Source: an uncultured Pseudomonadota bacterium
Lineage (GTDB): Bacteria > Pseudomonadota > Gammaproteobacteria > Methylococcales > Methylomonadaceae
Reading direction: 5' to 3'
Assembly: GCA_903834465.1 (NCBI GenBank)
Contig: CAILJB010000091.1
Location: forward strand, 62,001-126,000
DNA: 64,000 nucleotides
Shown here: positions 53,354 to 63,577 of the stretch, one piece after another
Layout of the letters: the number at the start of each line of letters is the position of its first letter
How positions within the stretch are numbered: position 1 is the stretch's first letter
The notes under the pieces: generated by a model
What the model was told of the DNA's origin: nothing
Seen by the model: the letters and a program-made list of their open reading frames with translations, nothing else
The model's database searches: none
Program-made: the position numbers and the translations under genes

Positions 53354-53805
53354 AAAAATTAGTCTTATGTTTACTACTTTTAAGCCAAAGCATCCACGCA
53401 GAAATTGAAATCTATCAATTCGCCACGCCCGAACTCGAATCGCGTTATCAAACGTTAACCGAAGAATTACGTTGTTTAGTTTGTCAAAACCAAAATATCG
53501 CCGATTCACATGCCGAACTCGCGCAAGATTTACGGCGAAAAGTTTATGAAAAATTAAGTTCTGGTGAAAGTAATGAGCAAATCATTACTTTCATGACCGA
53601 GCGTTACGGTGATTTTGTGTTGTATCGTCCGCCATTCAACGTAAAGACTTTGATTTTATGGCTTGCGCCAATTTTGGCTTTGATTATCGGTGGTTTCAGT
53701 TTTTGGTCATTACTCAAACACCGTAAAAACGAAAAAATCGAATTATCTGCTAGCGAACGCGAACGTCTTAACAAACTTTTACAAACCAAGAGTGATAAAC
53801 AATGA
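53350..53805 (+). CDS. ccmH: Cytochrome c-type biogenesis protein CcmH
   Basis: A 151-residue protein with a signal peptide, the redox motif LRCLVCQNQNIADS and a C-terminal transmembrane helix (LILWLAPILALIIGGFSFWSLL). It interacts with apocytochrome c during ligation. Overlaps ccmG and ccmI as ATGA. Confidence 0.95.
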   Translation: MKKLVLCLLLLSQSIHAEIEIYQFATPELESRYQTLTEELRCLVCQNQNIADSHAELAQDLRRKVYEKLSSGESNEQIITFMTERYGDFVLYRPPFNVKTLILWLAPILALIIGGFSFWSLLKHRKNEKIELSASERERLNKLLQTKSDKQ

Positions 53806-55022
53806 TTCAATTCAGTATTTTCGTCGCGTTATTCATTGTTATCGCGTTATGTTTTTTACTGATTCCGTTTTGGTTAAAACCTAACATTACGCCGCAAAAT
53901 GATTCAGAAATAAACATTGAACTCGCCCAAAAAAAATTACAATCGCTAGAAATAGATTTAGCAAATAGTCTGATTACTCAAGCGCAATTTGAGCCATTAA
54001 AAGAGGAATTGCTGTTAAATTTACATCGTGATTTAAAAGACGCTAACGCACACACGATTAACGAAAACAAAGGTCGCTGGCTTACGATTCCTTTAGGTAT
54101 TGGCGTGCCATTGCTTGCCTTAGCATTGTATAGCCTCAAAGGCGATTTGCGTGCTTTTGACGAGGCGGCAACTCAAGGCGAACTCCCGACGAGAACATCC
54201 GCTGACATTAACGCCATGGTCGAAAAACTCGCGCAAAAAATGGTGCAAAATCCTAACGATTCGCAAGGTTGGATAATGTTGGCGCGTTCTTACAAAGTGT
54301 TGAAACGTTATCCCGAAGCGGTTGATGCGCTACGGAAAGCGCGGGCTTTATTAGGTGATGACCCTGACACGTTGTTGCAATTAGCTGATATGCTGGCGAT
54401 GGTAAACAATGGTTCATTACACGGCGAAGCGACCGAATTAGTGGCGAAAGTTTTAGAGCAAGATGCAAATAATGAAATGGGGTTGTGGCTATACGGTTTA
54501 GTCAATGCCGAAGAAGGTAAATTTAACGAATCCATTGGTTATTGGCAAAAATTGCAAACGCATTATCAGCCGCAAGATGCCGATTATTTGGAAGTACAAA
54601 AACTCATTGACCAAGCAAAAGAAGCCTTGGGACAAGCAACTGCAACACCTGAAAATAAAACAATTACAAGCAATAAGAGCATTCGTTTATCGGTAACATT
54701 AGACAATAAATTTAAAGAATCTACAAATCCTGACGATACTGTCTTCATCTATGCACAACCGGCGCAAGGTGGAAAGATGCCACTGGCAGCAGTAAAAAAA
54801 CAGGTGAAAGATTTGCCGTTAGACATCACACTCGATGACAGCATGGCAATGATACCTAATATGACTATTTCATCTGTGGAGAATGTACAACTGAGCGCAA
54901 GAATTAGTCATTCAGGCAATGCTATTGCCCAAGCCGGCGAACCAATTGGCAAAAAGCAAATTTCAACACAAATTGATAATGGCGTGGTGAATTTGGTGAT
55001 TAGTGAAACGGTAAATCCGTAA
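53802..55022 (+). CDS. ccmI: Cytochrome c-type biogenesis protein CcmI
   Basis: A 406-residue protein: two N-terminal transmembrane helices (about 3-22 and 87-108), TPR repeats (about 130-275: WIMLARSYKVLKRYPEAVDALRKA, MGLWLYGLVNAEEGKFNESIGYWQKL), and a C-terminal beta domain. It recruits apocytochromes to the heme lyase. It closes the ccm operon; no ccmA or ccmB is present in this window. Confidence 0.93.
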   Translation: MIQFSIFVALFIVIALCFLLIPFWLKPNITPQNDSEINIELAQKKLQSLEIDLANSLITQAQFEPLKEELLLNLHRDLKDANAHTINENKGRWLTIPLGIGVPLLALALYSLKGDLRAFDEAATQGELPTRTSADINAMVEKLAQKMVQNPNDSQGWIMLARSYKVLKRYPEAVDALRKARALLGDDPDTLLQLADMLAMVNNGSLHGEATELVAKVLEQDANNEMGLWLYGLVNAEEGKFNESIGYWQKLQTHYQPQDADYLEVQKLIDQAKEALGQATATPENKTITSNKSIRLSVTLDNKFKESTNPDDTVFIYAQPAQGGKMPLAAVKKQVKDLPLDITLDDSMAMIPNMTISSVENVQLSARISHSGNAIAQAGEPIGKKQISTQIDNGVVNLVISETVNP

Positions 55023-55195
55023 CTATTGCCGTTATTTATGCACCATTCTCAACTTCGCCAGATTCTTGACGTTTACAAGGTAATTTATTGAAATAATTAA
55101 ATTATTACTTTTTGGTATCTATACTGCTTAGAGCTAAACATTATTACTGGGTTTATGACCCGATTTCATTCACGGTAAAAATTTTAGCTCTCATT

Positions 55196-58126
55196 ATGAA
55201 AAAAAGTAACGTGCGTCATTTGACTACCGCATTGGCTGCGACCTCTTTTTTGGTCAGTTCATCCAGTTATGCACTGGGTATTGGTGATATGAAATTGCAG
55301 TCCGCGCTTAATCAAAATTTGCAAGCCGAAATTGCGTTAATTTTATCTGACGAAGAAAAAGCCGTTGACTTTAAAGTGGGATTAGCCCCGAATGCAAAAT
55401 TTGATGAAGCCGGGATTCCGTGGACATTATTTTTATCCAAAATTAAATTTCAAGCTGTCACAAAAAATGGCAAAACGTTCATTAAACTCAGCTCAACGGA
55501 AGTTTTAAAAGAACCTTTTTTAGATTTTTTACTCGAAATTAAAAGTGCGAAAGGCAGTTTATATCGTGAATTTACCATCTTAATTGACCCCCCTGCTGCC
55601 TATCATGTAGCAGCCGAAACATTGCCACCACCGGTGGTGCAAACGGCATCTGAATTACCACAACGTTTTATCTCAGCACTTAGTGAAATAACTTCCGAAG
55701 AAAGTAATTACGGACCAACACGCCAAAATGAAACGCTCTGGAGCATTGCCGCACAATTTAATAAACAAAATAACGTCTCTATCGAGCGAATGCTTGCTGC
55801 TATTTATATTGCTAATCCGGAAGCCTTTTCCAGCAAAAAAACAGACTCTCTTATTGTCGGACGAGTGCTGAAAATTCCAACCTTTGCTAAATCTCCTCTA
55901 TTATTTGCAGCGGCATCGCAAGAACATGTATCCAAACCTACAGCTCCAAAATTGGTTCGTGTTGCAAAACAACCTCATCACGAAAAACCAGCGAAATCAG
56001 AACCAGTTACTATTGAATCTGCCGCTATGCAGCAAAAAATGACTGACTTAGAAAAACAATTAGCTGCCATGAAAAAAACTATTGCTGAAAAAGAGACTCA
56101 AATAATCACCTCAAAACCATCTTCGACGACAACCAAATCTGAACCGACGATAAAACCGGAACTTGCAGCAAAACCTGTGCCTGTCGCGCCCTCAATTCCA
56201 AATCCCGTAGCACCTATTACAACACCTGTTGCACCCGTAATTCAGACCGTATTACCACCACCTGTATCAGCCCCCGTTATTGTTCCGCAAACTGCTGCAC
56301 CGATATTAGAAGCACCAACCCAACCTATCGCGGTATTACCGCCAACGACCTTACCCGCTGTTATTACTACTCCACCATCTGTTGTCACACCAACACTACC
56401 TGTGACACCAACACCTGTAATCACAACAACGTCTGATAATTATTTTGGTATTCCCGCCGATTTGTATTATTACGTTGCGGGTGGCGTAGGTTCATTACTA
56501 TTAGGATTACTAGCGTTGTTACGTTTGCGTGAACGAAATAAAACGACAGATGTTACAACTGAAATTATCACAACATCCGAAGAAACTGAAACAAAAGAAG
56601 ATGAGGCGAATATCAGTAAAAAAATAGAAGATTCAAGTTCAACTATGTTTGATGATAGCTTTGATATGGATAATATGGAGTTTGAAAATTTCGCAGCTAG
56701 CGAATTTAGTGATTTTATAAATAATGATCCCGATAAACATGACATAGATGACATCTTATACAAAGCTGATATTTATTGTGCTTACGGTAACAATGAGCAA
56801 GCCGAAAAATTATTGTTCGACGAATTTATTAAAAATCCTCAGGCGCATGATTATGCACTCAGATTATTAAAACTTTATGAGGCGCAAGATAATAAAATCG
56901 AATTTAAAAATTTTATATTGGAATTAGTCAAACTCGGCAAAAACGATTTGCCTGATTTTTGGGTGCAAGTATCTGACATCGCAGCAGAGTTTTATCCTGA
57001 AGCCTTATTCTTTACGCCCCCACCTGCTATTCCTAATCCATTAACCTCAATTCCGTTTGATGAAATGTTTGCAAGTGTAAATTTAGATGAAAAATTTGAT
57101 GACAGCATTGATTTTGACTCGATGAGTTTTGATGATGCTGATGATAAAGAAATTACTTTTGGTGAGTTATCACCGGAAGAAACCTTATCTTCTGCGGACG
57201 TAACAGATTTGTTTACAACACCCGCAGCTATTCCTATCGCGTCAACGTCGATGGATCAAATGTTCGCAAATGAAATTACAAATCAAAAATCGGATAATGG
57301 TCTTAATTTTGGCTCAATGGGTTTTGATGATCCTGATGATAAAGAAATTACGTTTGGTGAATTAACACATGAAGAGACGCTGTCTTCTGCGGATGTGACA
57401 GATTTTTTCGGTGAATTATCAGACAACACACCAATAACATTTGAATTTGATAAAATATCAATAACTGAAAAAGAAGAGTCTGCATTGGACTTTAGTAGTT
57501 TTGAAATGAATGAATCATTAGAAACAAAACCAACTGTATTTGAAATCCCAACTGAAGAGTTAGCCTTAGATTTCAGTGCCTTTGCGCTAGACAGCCAACC
57601 TGAAGAAACACCTGCTGAAGACATGACGTTAGATTTCAGTGCCTTTGCGCTAGACAGTAAATCTGAACATAGCGAAGAATTAGCCTTGGATTTCAATGCT
57701 TTTGTCGCAGACAGCAAACCTGAATCACAAATCGAAGAACATGTATTGAATTTTGTCACAAGTGAACCGTTTAAAGATGAAACCACGACATTTGAATTCA
57801 CTGAAAATCCATCTGAGACAAAAACAGTTCAAGAAGAACCAGAATTGGTAATGGTCGATTTTCCGTTTGAGAAACAAGAGGCGGCGACATTTAAACAATC
57901 ATTTACCTTTGAAAAGGTAAATGATTTAGTTGAAGAAAATGGGATGCGAACCTATTTAGATTTAACGAAAGTGCCAGAAAATGAAGACGAACACTTAGAA
58001 TATTTAGACATGAGTGATTCGCAATTTGCTGAACTTTTAGTTGCTGAAATGTTGAAGAAACACCAAATCAAAGAACGGTTATGCCGTCAAAAAATTGTTC
58101 AAGAAGTGCTGGATAAATTGCGTTAA
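55196..58126 (+). CDS. fimV: FimV/HubP-like polar organiser protein
   Basis: A 976-residue protein. The start at 55196 gives a signal peptide and the FimV N-terminal domain (ALGIGDMKLQSALNQNLQAEIALI); an upstream frame is unlikely. A LysM-type region (about 175-245), a Pro/Ala/Thr-rich linker, a transmembrane segment (about 421-444), an acidic low-complexity region with repeats (FGELSPEETLSSADVTD and LDFSAFALDS types), and the conserved C-terminal FimV domain (YLDMSDSQFAELLVAEMLKK) follow. Relatives organise cell poles and type IV pili. The stop overlaps truD convergently. Confidence 0.88.
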   Translation: MKKSNVRHLTTALAATSFLVSSSSYALGIGDMKLQSALNQNLQAEIALILSDEEKAVDFKVGLAPNAKFDEAGIPWTLFLSKIKFQAVTKNGKTFIKLSSTEVLKEPFLDFLLEIKSAKGSLYREFTILIDPPAAYHVAAETLPPPVVQTASELPQRFISALSEITSEESNYGPTRQNETLWSIAAQFNKQNNVSIERMLAAIYIANPEAFSSKKTDSLIVGRVLKIPTFAKSPLLFAAASQEHVSKPTAPKLVRVAKQPHHEKPAKSEPVTIESAAMQQKMTDLEKQLAAMKKTIAEKETQIITSKPSSTTTKSEPTIKPELAAKPVPVAPSIPNPVAPITTPVAPVIQTVLPPPVSAPVIVPQTAAPILEAPTQPIAVLPPTTLPAVITTPPSVVTPTLPVTPTPVITTTSDNYFGIPADLYYYVAGGVGSLLLGLLALLRLRERNKTTDVTTEIITTSEETETKEDEANISKKIEDSSSTMFDDSFDMDNMEFENFAASEFSDFINNDPDKHDIDDILYKADIYCAYGNNEQAEKLLFDEFIKNPQAHDYALRLLKLYEAQDNKIEFKNFILELVKLGKNDLPDFWVQVSDIAAEFYPEALFFTPPPAIPNPLTSIPFDEMFASVNLDEKFDDSIDFDSMSFDDADDKEITFGELSPEETLSSADVTDLFTTPAAIPIASTSMDQMFANEITNQKSDNGLNFGSMGFDDPDDKEITFGELTHEETLSSADVTDFFGELSDNTPITFEFDKISITEKEESALDFSSFEMNESLETKPTVFEIPTEELALDFSAFALDSQPEETPAEDMTLDFSAFALDSKSEHSEELALDFNAFVADSKPESQIEEHVLNFVTSEPFKDETTTFEFTENPSETKTVQEEPELVMVDFPFEKQEAATFKQSFTFEKVNDLVEENGMRTYLDLTKVPENEDEHLEYLDMSDSQFAELLVAEMLKKHQIKERLCRQKIVQEVLDKLR

Positions 58127-59151
58127 TCCGAAATGATTTCGCGCAACACGGCGGTGGCATAACTGCCTGCTGGCAAACTAAATTGCAAGCGCAATGTGTC
58201 ATCGGCGCCAAATTCCCACGTTAAATCCGCCGGCATCACGCGCAACGCTCGGCGGTCGATTTCTAACCCAAAAGCAATCAAACCGCTGGCAAGTTCGGCA
58301 TATTTTTCAATGACGTTTTGTTCTAACGCCAACGCTTCAGCTTTCACACGCGGTTCACCTTTGCCGTATAACGCACCGGTCGGATGCAAAGCGTTTTGTG
58401 TTAATCGGTTACAAATATCATCATCAATCGCCTCACAACTAAAACAACTGTGCGAACCATCAATCATAAACACGTCGCCAGCCAAACCTTGATGCCAACA
58501 ATTTTGCTCAATGCGTGTCGCTAAAATGTGATTAAACAAAAACGACCGCGTCGCTGATAAATATAAACTGCGTTGTTCGCGCCCAACTTTTGCACCTTGA
58601 AACATCGCTAACGCTTTTTGAACATTTTGACCACCATGACCAAAACGTTGCGTGCCATAATAATTCGCTACACCGCCGTTTTTAATTTGGGTTAATTGTT
58701 CAATCGTTTTGGCTTTATCGCCGCGCCATTGCCGCACCGTTAATTCAAAACGATTACTTGCCAACGCGCCACGTTTTAATTTTCGAGCATGACGTGTCAC
58801 AGAAAGAATTTTAAAGCCTTCTGCTGCAAAATCTTGCCATTGCGGTTCATCACCTTTTGGCAACCAGACACTAAACCATTGTGTAGTAATCGCATGTCTA
58901 TCTTTCATGCCTGCAAAACCAATGTCACGCTGACGAACGCCCGCGAACCGCGCTAATTGTCGCGCCACATATTCGGTGTTTTCGCCCGTTTTTTGGATTT
59001 GCAAAAAAATGTGTTCGCCACTGCCAGACGGTTCAAATGCCAACGTTTCTTCAACAATAAAATCTTCTGGCAAGGTGCGAATCACGCCCTGCCCTGACGG
59101 TGTGCCGTAAGTATGCACCCAAACGGGTGGGATTAGATTTTCAGAACTCAC
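58123..59151 (-). CDS. truD: tRNA pseudouridine(13) synthase TruD
   Basis: A 342-residue enzyme that makes pseudouridine 13 in tRNA-Glu. Catalytic Asp in [14 protein letters not shown], plus [16 protein letters not shown] typical of TruD. It overlaps prfB by 4 bases on the same strand. Confidence 0.95.
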   Translation of the reverse strand: MSSENLIPPVWVHTYGTPSGQGVIRTLPEDFIVEETLAFEPSGSGEHIFLQIQKTGENTEYVARQLARFAGVRQRDIGFAGMKDRHAITTQWFSVWLPKGDEPQWQDFAAEGFKILSVTRHARKLKRGALASNRFELTVRQWRGDKAKTIEQLTQIKNGGVANYYGTQRFGHGGQNVQKALAMFQGAKVGREQRSLYLSATRSFLFNHILATRIEQNCWHQGLAGDVFMIDGSHSCFSCEAIDDDICNRLTQNALHPTGALYGKGEPRVKAEALALEQNVIEKYAELASGLIAFGLEIDRRALRVMPADLTWEFGADDTLRLQFSLPAGSYATAVLREIISD

Positions 59152-60246
59152 AAGCCGCTCTTCAAACTGGCTTCAATAAAGCCGTCTAAATCACCATCTA
59201 AAACCGCTTGCGTGTTACCAACTTCATAGCCGGTGCGTAAATCTTTAATGCGCGATTGGTCTAAAACGTAAGAGCGAATCTGACTGCCCCAACCAATATC
59301 CGATTTACTGTCTTCAAGAGCTTGCGCGGTTTCGTTACGTTTTCGCATTTCGAGTTCGTACAATTTCGCTTTAAGTTGTTTCATCGCGGTATCGCGGTTT
59401 TTATGTTGCGAACGGTCGCTTTGACATTGCACCACAATTCCTGTTGGCGCGTGGGTTAAACGCACAGCGGATTCGGTTTTGTTAATATGCTGACCACCCG
59501 CGCCACTGGCACGATAAACGTCGGTGCGAATATCGGCGGGATTGATTTCAATGTCGATGTCATCGTCAATTTCGGGCGAAACAAAGACCGATGCAAACGA
59601 GGTATGACGACGATTACCCGAATCAAACGGCGATTTACGAACTAAACGATGCACGCCGGTTTCCGTTCTGAGCCAACCAAACGCATATTCACCTTCAAAA
59701 CGAATCGTCGCACTTTTAATGCCTGCCACGTCGCCTTGTGATTCTTCGATGAGTTCGGTTTTAAAACCTTTGCGTTCGCCCCAACGCAAAAACATCCGCT
59801 CAATCATTGATGCCCAATCTTGTGCTTCTGTGCCGCCCGAACCCGATTGAATATCCAAAAAGGCATTATTTGCGTCCATTTTGCCTGAAAACATGCGGCG
59901 GAATTCTAAGCCGGCGACGTGTTTATCAAAACCATCGACATCGTTTGCAACAATATCAACGGTGTCAGCATCATTTTCTTCAACTGCCATAGCGAGCAAT
60001 TCTTCGGCATCATCCAAACCGCGTGTGAGTTCGATAAGTCCGTTGACAACAAGTTCTAATTGTCCGCGTTCTTTGCCTAACTCTTGCGCTTGTTGTGGAT
60101 TTGACCAAATTGTTGGGTCTTCGAGTTCGCGTAAAACTTCGATTAAACGTTCGTGTTTGGTTTCGAAGTCAAAGATACCCCCGTAGCGCGTCAACGCGGC
60201 TTTTTAAATCGGTGAGTTTGTTTTTTATTGGGTTGATTTCTTGCAT
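59148..60246 (-). CDS. prfB: Peptide chain release factor 2, expressed by +1 frameshift
   Basis: Release factor 2 recognises UAA and UGA stops. The true start is ATG 60246 ([25 protein letters not shown]); codon 26 is an in-frame TGA (60169-60171), and translation continues in the +1 frame as [19 protein letters not shown] to the stop at 59148. The GGQ motif ([19 protein letters not shown]) and the anticodon-like SPF motif ([13 protein letters not shown]) are intact. This autoregulatory arrangement is the same as in E. coli, so it is not a pseudogene. Confidence 0.95.
60168..60182 (-). promoter_or_regulatory. Programmed +1 frameshift site of prfB
   Basis: On the minus strand the shift site CTTTGAC (60168-60174) is preceded three bases upstream by an SD-like GGGGG (60178-60182). 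When release factor 2 is scarce, ribosomes pause at TGA and slip forward on CTT T. Sequence and spacing match the canonical element. Confidence 0.93.
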
Positions 60247-60275
60247 GTTTTTAAAGGTAAAAAGTAAAAAAGTTT

Positions 60276-61319
60276 TTAAACTTGCCACGCCGCCAATTGC
60301 GCGTCGTCATTAAAAGGTTTAACCGTTACATCGCTGGCTTCACCATTTTTTTCAGCAATCGATAATGTCACAGATTCCGCATTTTTGCCTTGTCCGTAAC
60401 GTGCCACAATACTGGCAATCAGTTTTAAATCGTCATCCGTTGGCAAACCATCCACTAACGCCAACGAACCTTTGTGACTTTCCGGATGCACGCTGATAAA
60501 TTCTTTGCGATAACCTTGCATAAAACGCCCTTCGCCTTCGTCACGCGCAATAATCAATTTGAAATGCGGTTTAGGTCGAATGTGTCGCCCCACTTTGAGC
60601 AACATAATATCGTCAAATTCATATTCTTTATGCCCGTGTGCTTGCCACAAATCGACCAATTTTGACGAATAGAATTTGTCGGTTAAAAAGCAACAACCAC
60701 CTGCCGGTTGAGCAAAATCTTCAAAACCAAATTTCGCTGCCATTTCAAATTGTGGTTTGCGTGACCGTCCTGACAAATCCAACAATTTTTCGCGGTCTAA
60801 CCAGCCTTCGAGTTCGGGCAAAGTCGGTTCTAAATTTTTCGCACACAACGGACGCACGAGTAAATCATCTGCCCCCGATTGTTTTGCGACAATGGGTAAT
60901 TTTGATTTTGTTTGCGACATTGGACGTTGTCCCAGCACTTCGCCAGTAATAATAAAATCAAAACCATTTTCAAGCATCCATTGTTTAGCTTTATTGACCA
61001 TGAAAATTTTGCAATCCGTGCAAGGATTCATATTTGTGCCGTAACCATGTTTAGGGTTAATTAGCACATCTTTATATTCTTCAATCACATCGATAATGTG
61101 CAGCTTAATGCCTAATTGTTCTGCTGCCCACAGCGCATTATTGCGTTTAGGTTTATCTTTATCGCGATTACGAATAGCGTGCGTGTGTCCTTCGACACAA
61201 AAACCGGTAAAAAAGTTAATGCCTTCGACGTAAATGCCTTGTTCTTGAATCACTTTAACAGCTAACAGTGAATCTAAGCCGCCAGAAATTAAGGCAACGG
61301 CTTTGCGTGGTTCGTTCAT
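60276..61319 (-). CDS. PP-loop ATPase related to tRNA-thiolation enzymes
   Basis: A 347-residue protein with an N-terminal PP-loop (ALISGGLDSLLAVKVI) of the ThiI/MnmA class, cysteine motifs NPCTDCKIFM and GGCCFLTD, and a C-terminal DUF814-like region (IMLLKVGRHIRPKPHFKLIIARDEGEG). Proteins of this type adenylate a substrate, probably a tRNA base, and may transfer sulfur with the cysteines. The precise reaction is not known. It ends 30 bases before the prfB start and overlaps the GGDEF/EAL gene by 4 bases. Confidence 0.78.
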   Translation of the reverse strand: MNEPRKAVALISGGLDSLLAVKVIQEQGIYVEGINFFTGFCVEGHTHAIRNRDKDKPKRNNALWAAEQLGIKLHIIDVIEEYKDVLINPKHGYGTNMNPCTDCKIFMVNKAKQWMLENGFDFIITGEVLGQRPMSQTKSKLPIVAKQSGADDLLVRPLCAKNLEPTLPELEGWLDREKLLDLSGRSRKPQFEMAAKFGFEDFAQPAGGCCFLTDKFYSSKLVDLWQAHGHKEYEFDDIMLLKVGRHIRPKPHFKLIIARDEGEGRFMQGYRKEFISVHPESHKGSLALVDGLPTDDDLKLIASIVARYGQGKNAESVTLSIAEKNGEASDVTVKPFNDDAQLAAWQV

Positions 61320-63577
61320 AAATTTTGGGGTTTTAATTCTGTTAATAATTTACACAAATCGTGTTCGACTAATGGACGACCAAACAAGTAACCTTGCACT
61401 TCGTCGCATTTTTTCTCTTCTAATATTGCCGCTTGTTCAAGCGTTTCTACGCCTTCGGCAATTACTTTTAAACGTAAGTTGTGTGCCATGGCAATAATCG
61501 TTGAGGCAATCGCGTTATCATCGCTGTCGGTGGTAATTTCCCGAATAAACGATTGATCGATTTTTAACGTATCAATGGGAAAACGTTTTAAATAACTCAG
61601 CGACGAATAGCCCGTACCAAAATCGTCAATCGATAAGCGAATACCCATTTCTTTTAATTCTCTCAAGGTGCTAATTGTCGTATCCACGTTATCCATTAAC
61701 ACGCCTTCGGTTAATTCGAGTTCTAAAAACTCAGCAGGTAAACGTGTTTCAGATAAAATAAACGTAATTTTATCAATCAAATCATTTTGTTTTAATTGCA
61801 TTCCAGACAAATTCACCGAAATGCGTAACGGTTTTAAACCTTGTGCTTGCCAAGCCATACTGCGCGTACACGCCGTGCGTAACACCCATTCACCAATGGC
61901 AATAATCAAATCACTTTTTTCAGCATGTGGAATAAAAACCGCAGGCGAAATCGCTCCCAATACTGGATGTTTCCAGCGCAATAGCACTTCTACACCAATC
62001 ATTTCTTTCGTTTTCAAATTGAATTGTGGCTGATAACACAATGAAAATTCTTCATGTTGCAGGGCTTGCCGTAAATTGGTTTCCATTTCCAATTCATCCA
62101 ACACCTTTTGATTCATGGTGTTGGCAAAATATTGGTAATTGTTACGACCGCGCTCTTTCGCGTGATACATCGCGGTATCCGCATTTTTAATCAAATGGTT
62201 AACCGTTATGCCATCCATCGGAAAAACAGTAATCCCCATACTGGTAGAAATAAACACGTCTCGCCCTTCTAATTGCACCGGTAAGGCTAAGGCTTGAATA
62301 ATTTTTTTCGCCACAACACTGGCATCATCGGGCGTTTGAATGCTGCTTAAAATAATAGTAAATTCATCGCCTGCTAAACGAGAAACCATATCCACTTCAC
62401 GCACACATTGTTTTAAGCGTTGTGCCACTTCAACTAACAATTCGTCGCCCGCTTGATGCCCGAGTGTATCATTAACTAATTTGAAGCGATCTAAATCTAA
62501 AAACATTAACGCAGCTTGTTCTTTATTTCGTTTCGCTAGTTCGATTGTCCATTTTAACCGCTCGATAAATTGAGTACGATTTGCTAAACCCGTCAGCGCG
62601 TCATAATGTGCTAATTGTTTGAGCTGATTTTCTGAGGCTTTACGCGCAGTAATATCGCTAAAAATGCCTACGAAATGCGTGGTGACATTGTTTTCATCTT
62701 TGACACTGTAAATGGATAACCAAATCGGATAAATTTCATTATTTTTGCGTCTTGTCCAAACTTCGCCACTCCACGCGCCCGTTTTTAATAATTCACGGCG
62801 CAGAACATAATAAAAATTATCGCCATGCCGATGCGAATTCAAAATGGCAGGATGTTGATGTAATACCTCACTTTTTTCATAACCCGTAAGCGTCGTGAAG
62901 GCTTCGTTTGCATCAATAATTCGACTGCGCGTATTGGTAATAACGATAGCATCTTTACTGCCTTCAAAGATTTTCGCCATTAAGCGTAAACCTTCTTCGG
63001 CTTTTTTACGTTCGGTAATATCTCGAATAATAACCAGCCATTGCCGTTGATTTCGATAAACGGGTCGCCCTAACGTAAATTCAATCGGAAAAGCGGTGCC
63101 GTCTTTTTTGAAACCATAAATTACTGGTTCGCCGTTGAGTTGCGACACTTTTTCTTCAAAATCAACCGGCGGCGCGATTTGATTAAATTTAGGAATTAAC
63201 ACGTCAATATTCTTGCCAAGTAATTCCGATTCATCATAGCCAAATAAACGCGAGGCGGCAGGATTTGTCGTTTCGATAATTCCTTCTTGGGTGAAAGTGA
63301 AAACCGTCTCGGCAGCGTGTTTTAAAATACTACTGTATTTTTCTTCTGATTGCTCAAGTTCAACGGCTAACGCCAATAAGCCTTTATTGGTATCTGCCAA
63401 TTCAATTTGCAATTGTTTAATTACGTCAATGTGTTCGCGTAATTTTTCATGCTCTAATTCCTCAAGCTCCATCGTCAATAAGATGATGCCTTGATTGGTC
63501 GCTTCGAGTTCAGATTCTAATTCTTCGATTAAACGGGCTTTTTCCGACAGGAGTTGTTCGAGTTCTTGTTTTTTCAT
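61316..63577 (-). CDS. PAS-PAS-GGDEF-EAL c-di-GMP signalling protein
   Basis: A 753-residue cytoplasmic protein. An N-terminal coiled coil (1-75) is followed by two PAS domains (about 78-195 and 200-315), GGDEF (about 320-480) and EAL (about 495-745). The cyclase motif is AGDEF instead of GGDEF, and the phosphodiesterase signature is EVLLRW instead of EALLRW; later EAL residues (NLSGMQL, ELTEGVLMD, DDFGTGYSSLSYLKRF, KVIAEGVET) are intact. Phosphodiesterase activity is therefore likely, while cyclase activity is uncertain. It overlaps the upstream phosphatase gene by 4 bases, suggesting a signalling pair. Confidence 0.9.
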   Translation of the reverse strand: MKKQELEQLLSEKARLIEELESELEATNQGIILLTMELEELEHEKLREHIDVIKQLQIELADTNKGLLALAVELEQSEEKYSSILKHAAETVFTFTQEGIIETTNPAASRLFGYDESELLGKNIDVLIPKFNQIAPPVDFEEKVSQLNGEPVIYGFKKDGTAFPIEFTLGRPVYRNQRQWLVIIRDITERKKAEEGLRLMAKIFEGSKDAIVITNTRSRIIDANEAFTTLTGYEKSEVLHQHPAILNSHRHGDNFYYVLRRELLKTGAWSGEVWTRRKNNEIYPIWLSIYSVKDENNVTTHFVGIFSDITARKASENQLKQLAHYDALTGLANRTQFIERLKWTIELAKRNKEQAALMFLDLDRFKLVNDTLGHQAGDELLVEVAQRLKQCVREVDMVSRLAGDEFTIILSSIQTPDDASVVAKKIIQALALPVQLEGRDVFISTSMGITVFPMDGITVNHLIKNADTAMYHAKERGRNNYQYFANTMNQKVLDELEMETNLRQALQHEEFSLCYQPQFNLKTKEMIGVEVLLRWKHPVLGAISPAVFIPHAEKSDLIIAIGEWVLRTACTRSMAWQAQGLKPLRISVNLSGMQLKQNDLIDKITFILSETRLPAEFLELELTEGVLMDNVDTTISTLRELKEMGIRLSIDDFGTGYSSLSYLKRFPIDTLKIDQSFIREITTDSDDNAIASTIIAMAHNLRLKVIAEGVETLEQAAILEEKKCDEVQGYLFGRPLVEHDLCKLLTELKPQNL

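Noticed and set aside
56000-57720. Tandem repeat or CRISPR-like array inside fimV
   Set aside because: The repeats are degenerate amino-acid repeats of a low-complexity acidic region; nucleotide copies are not uniform and no spacers are present.
59148-60246. The in-frame TGA near the start of prfB looked like a nonsense mutation
   Set aside because: The CTTTGAC site with an upstream GGGGG is the classical programmed +1 frameshift of release factor 2, so the gene is functional.
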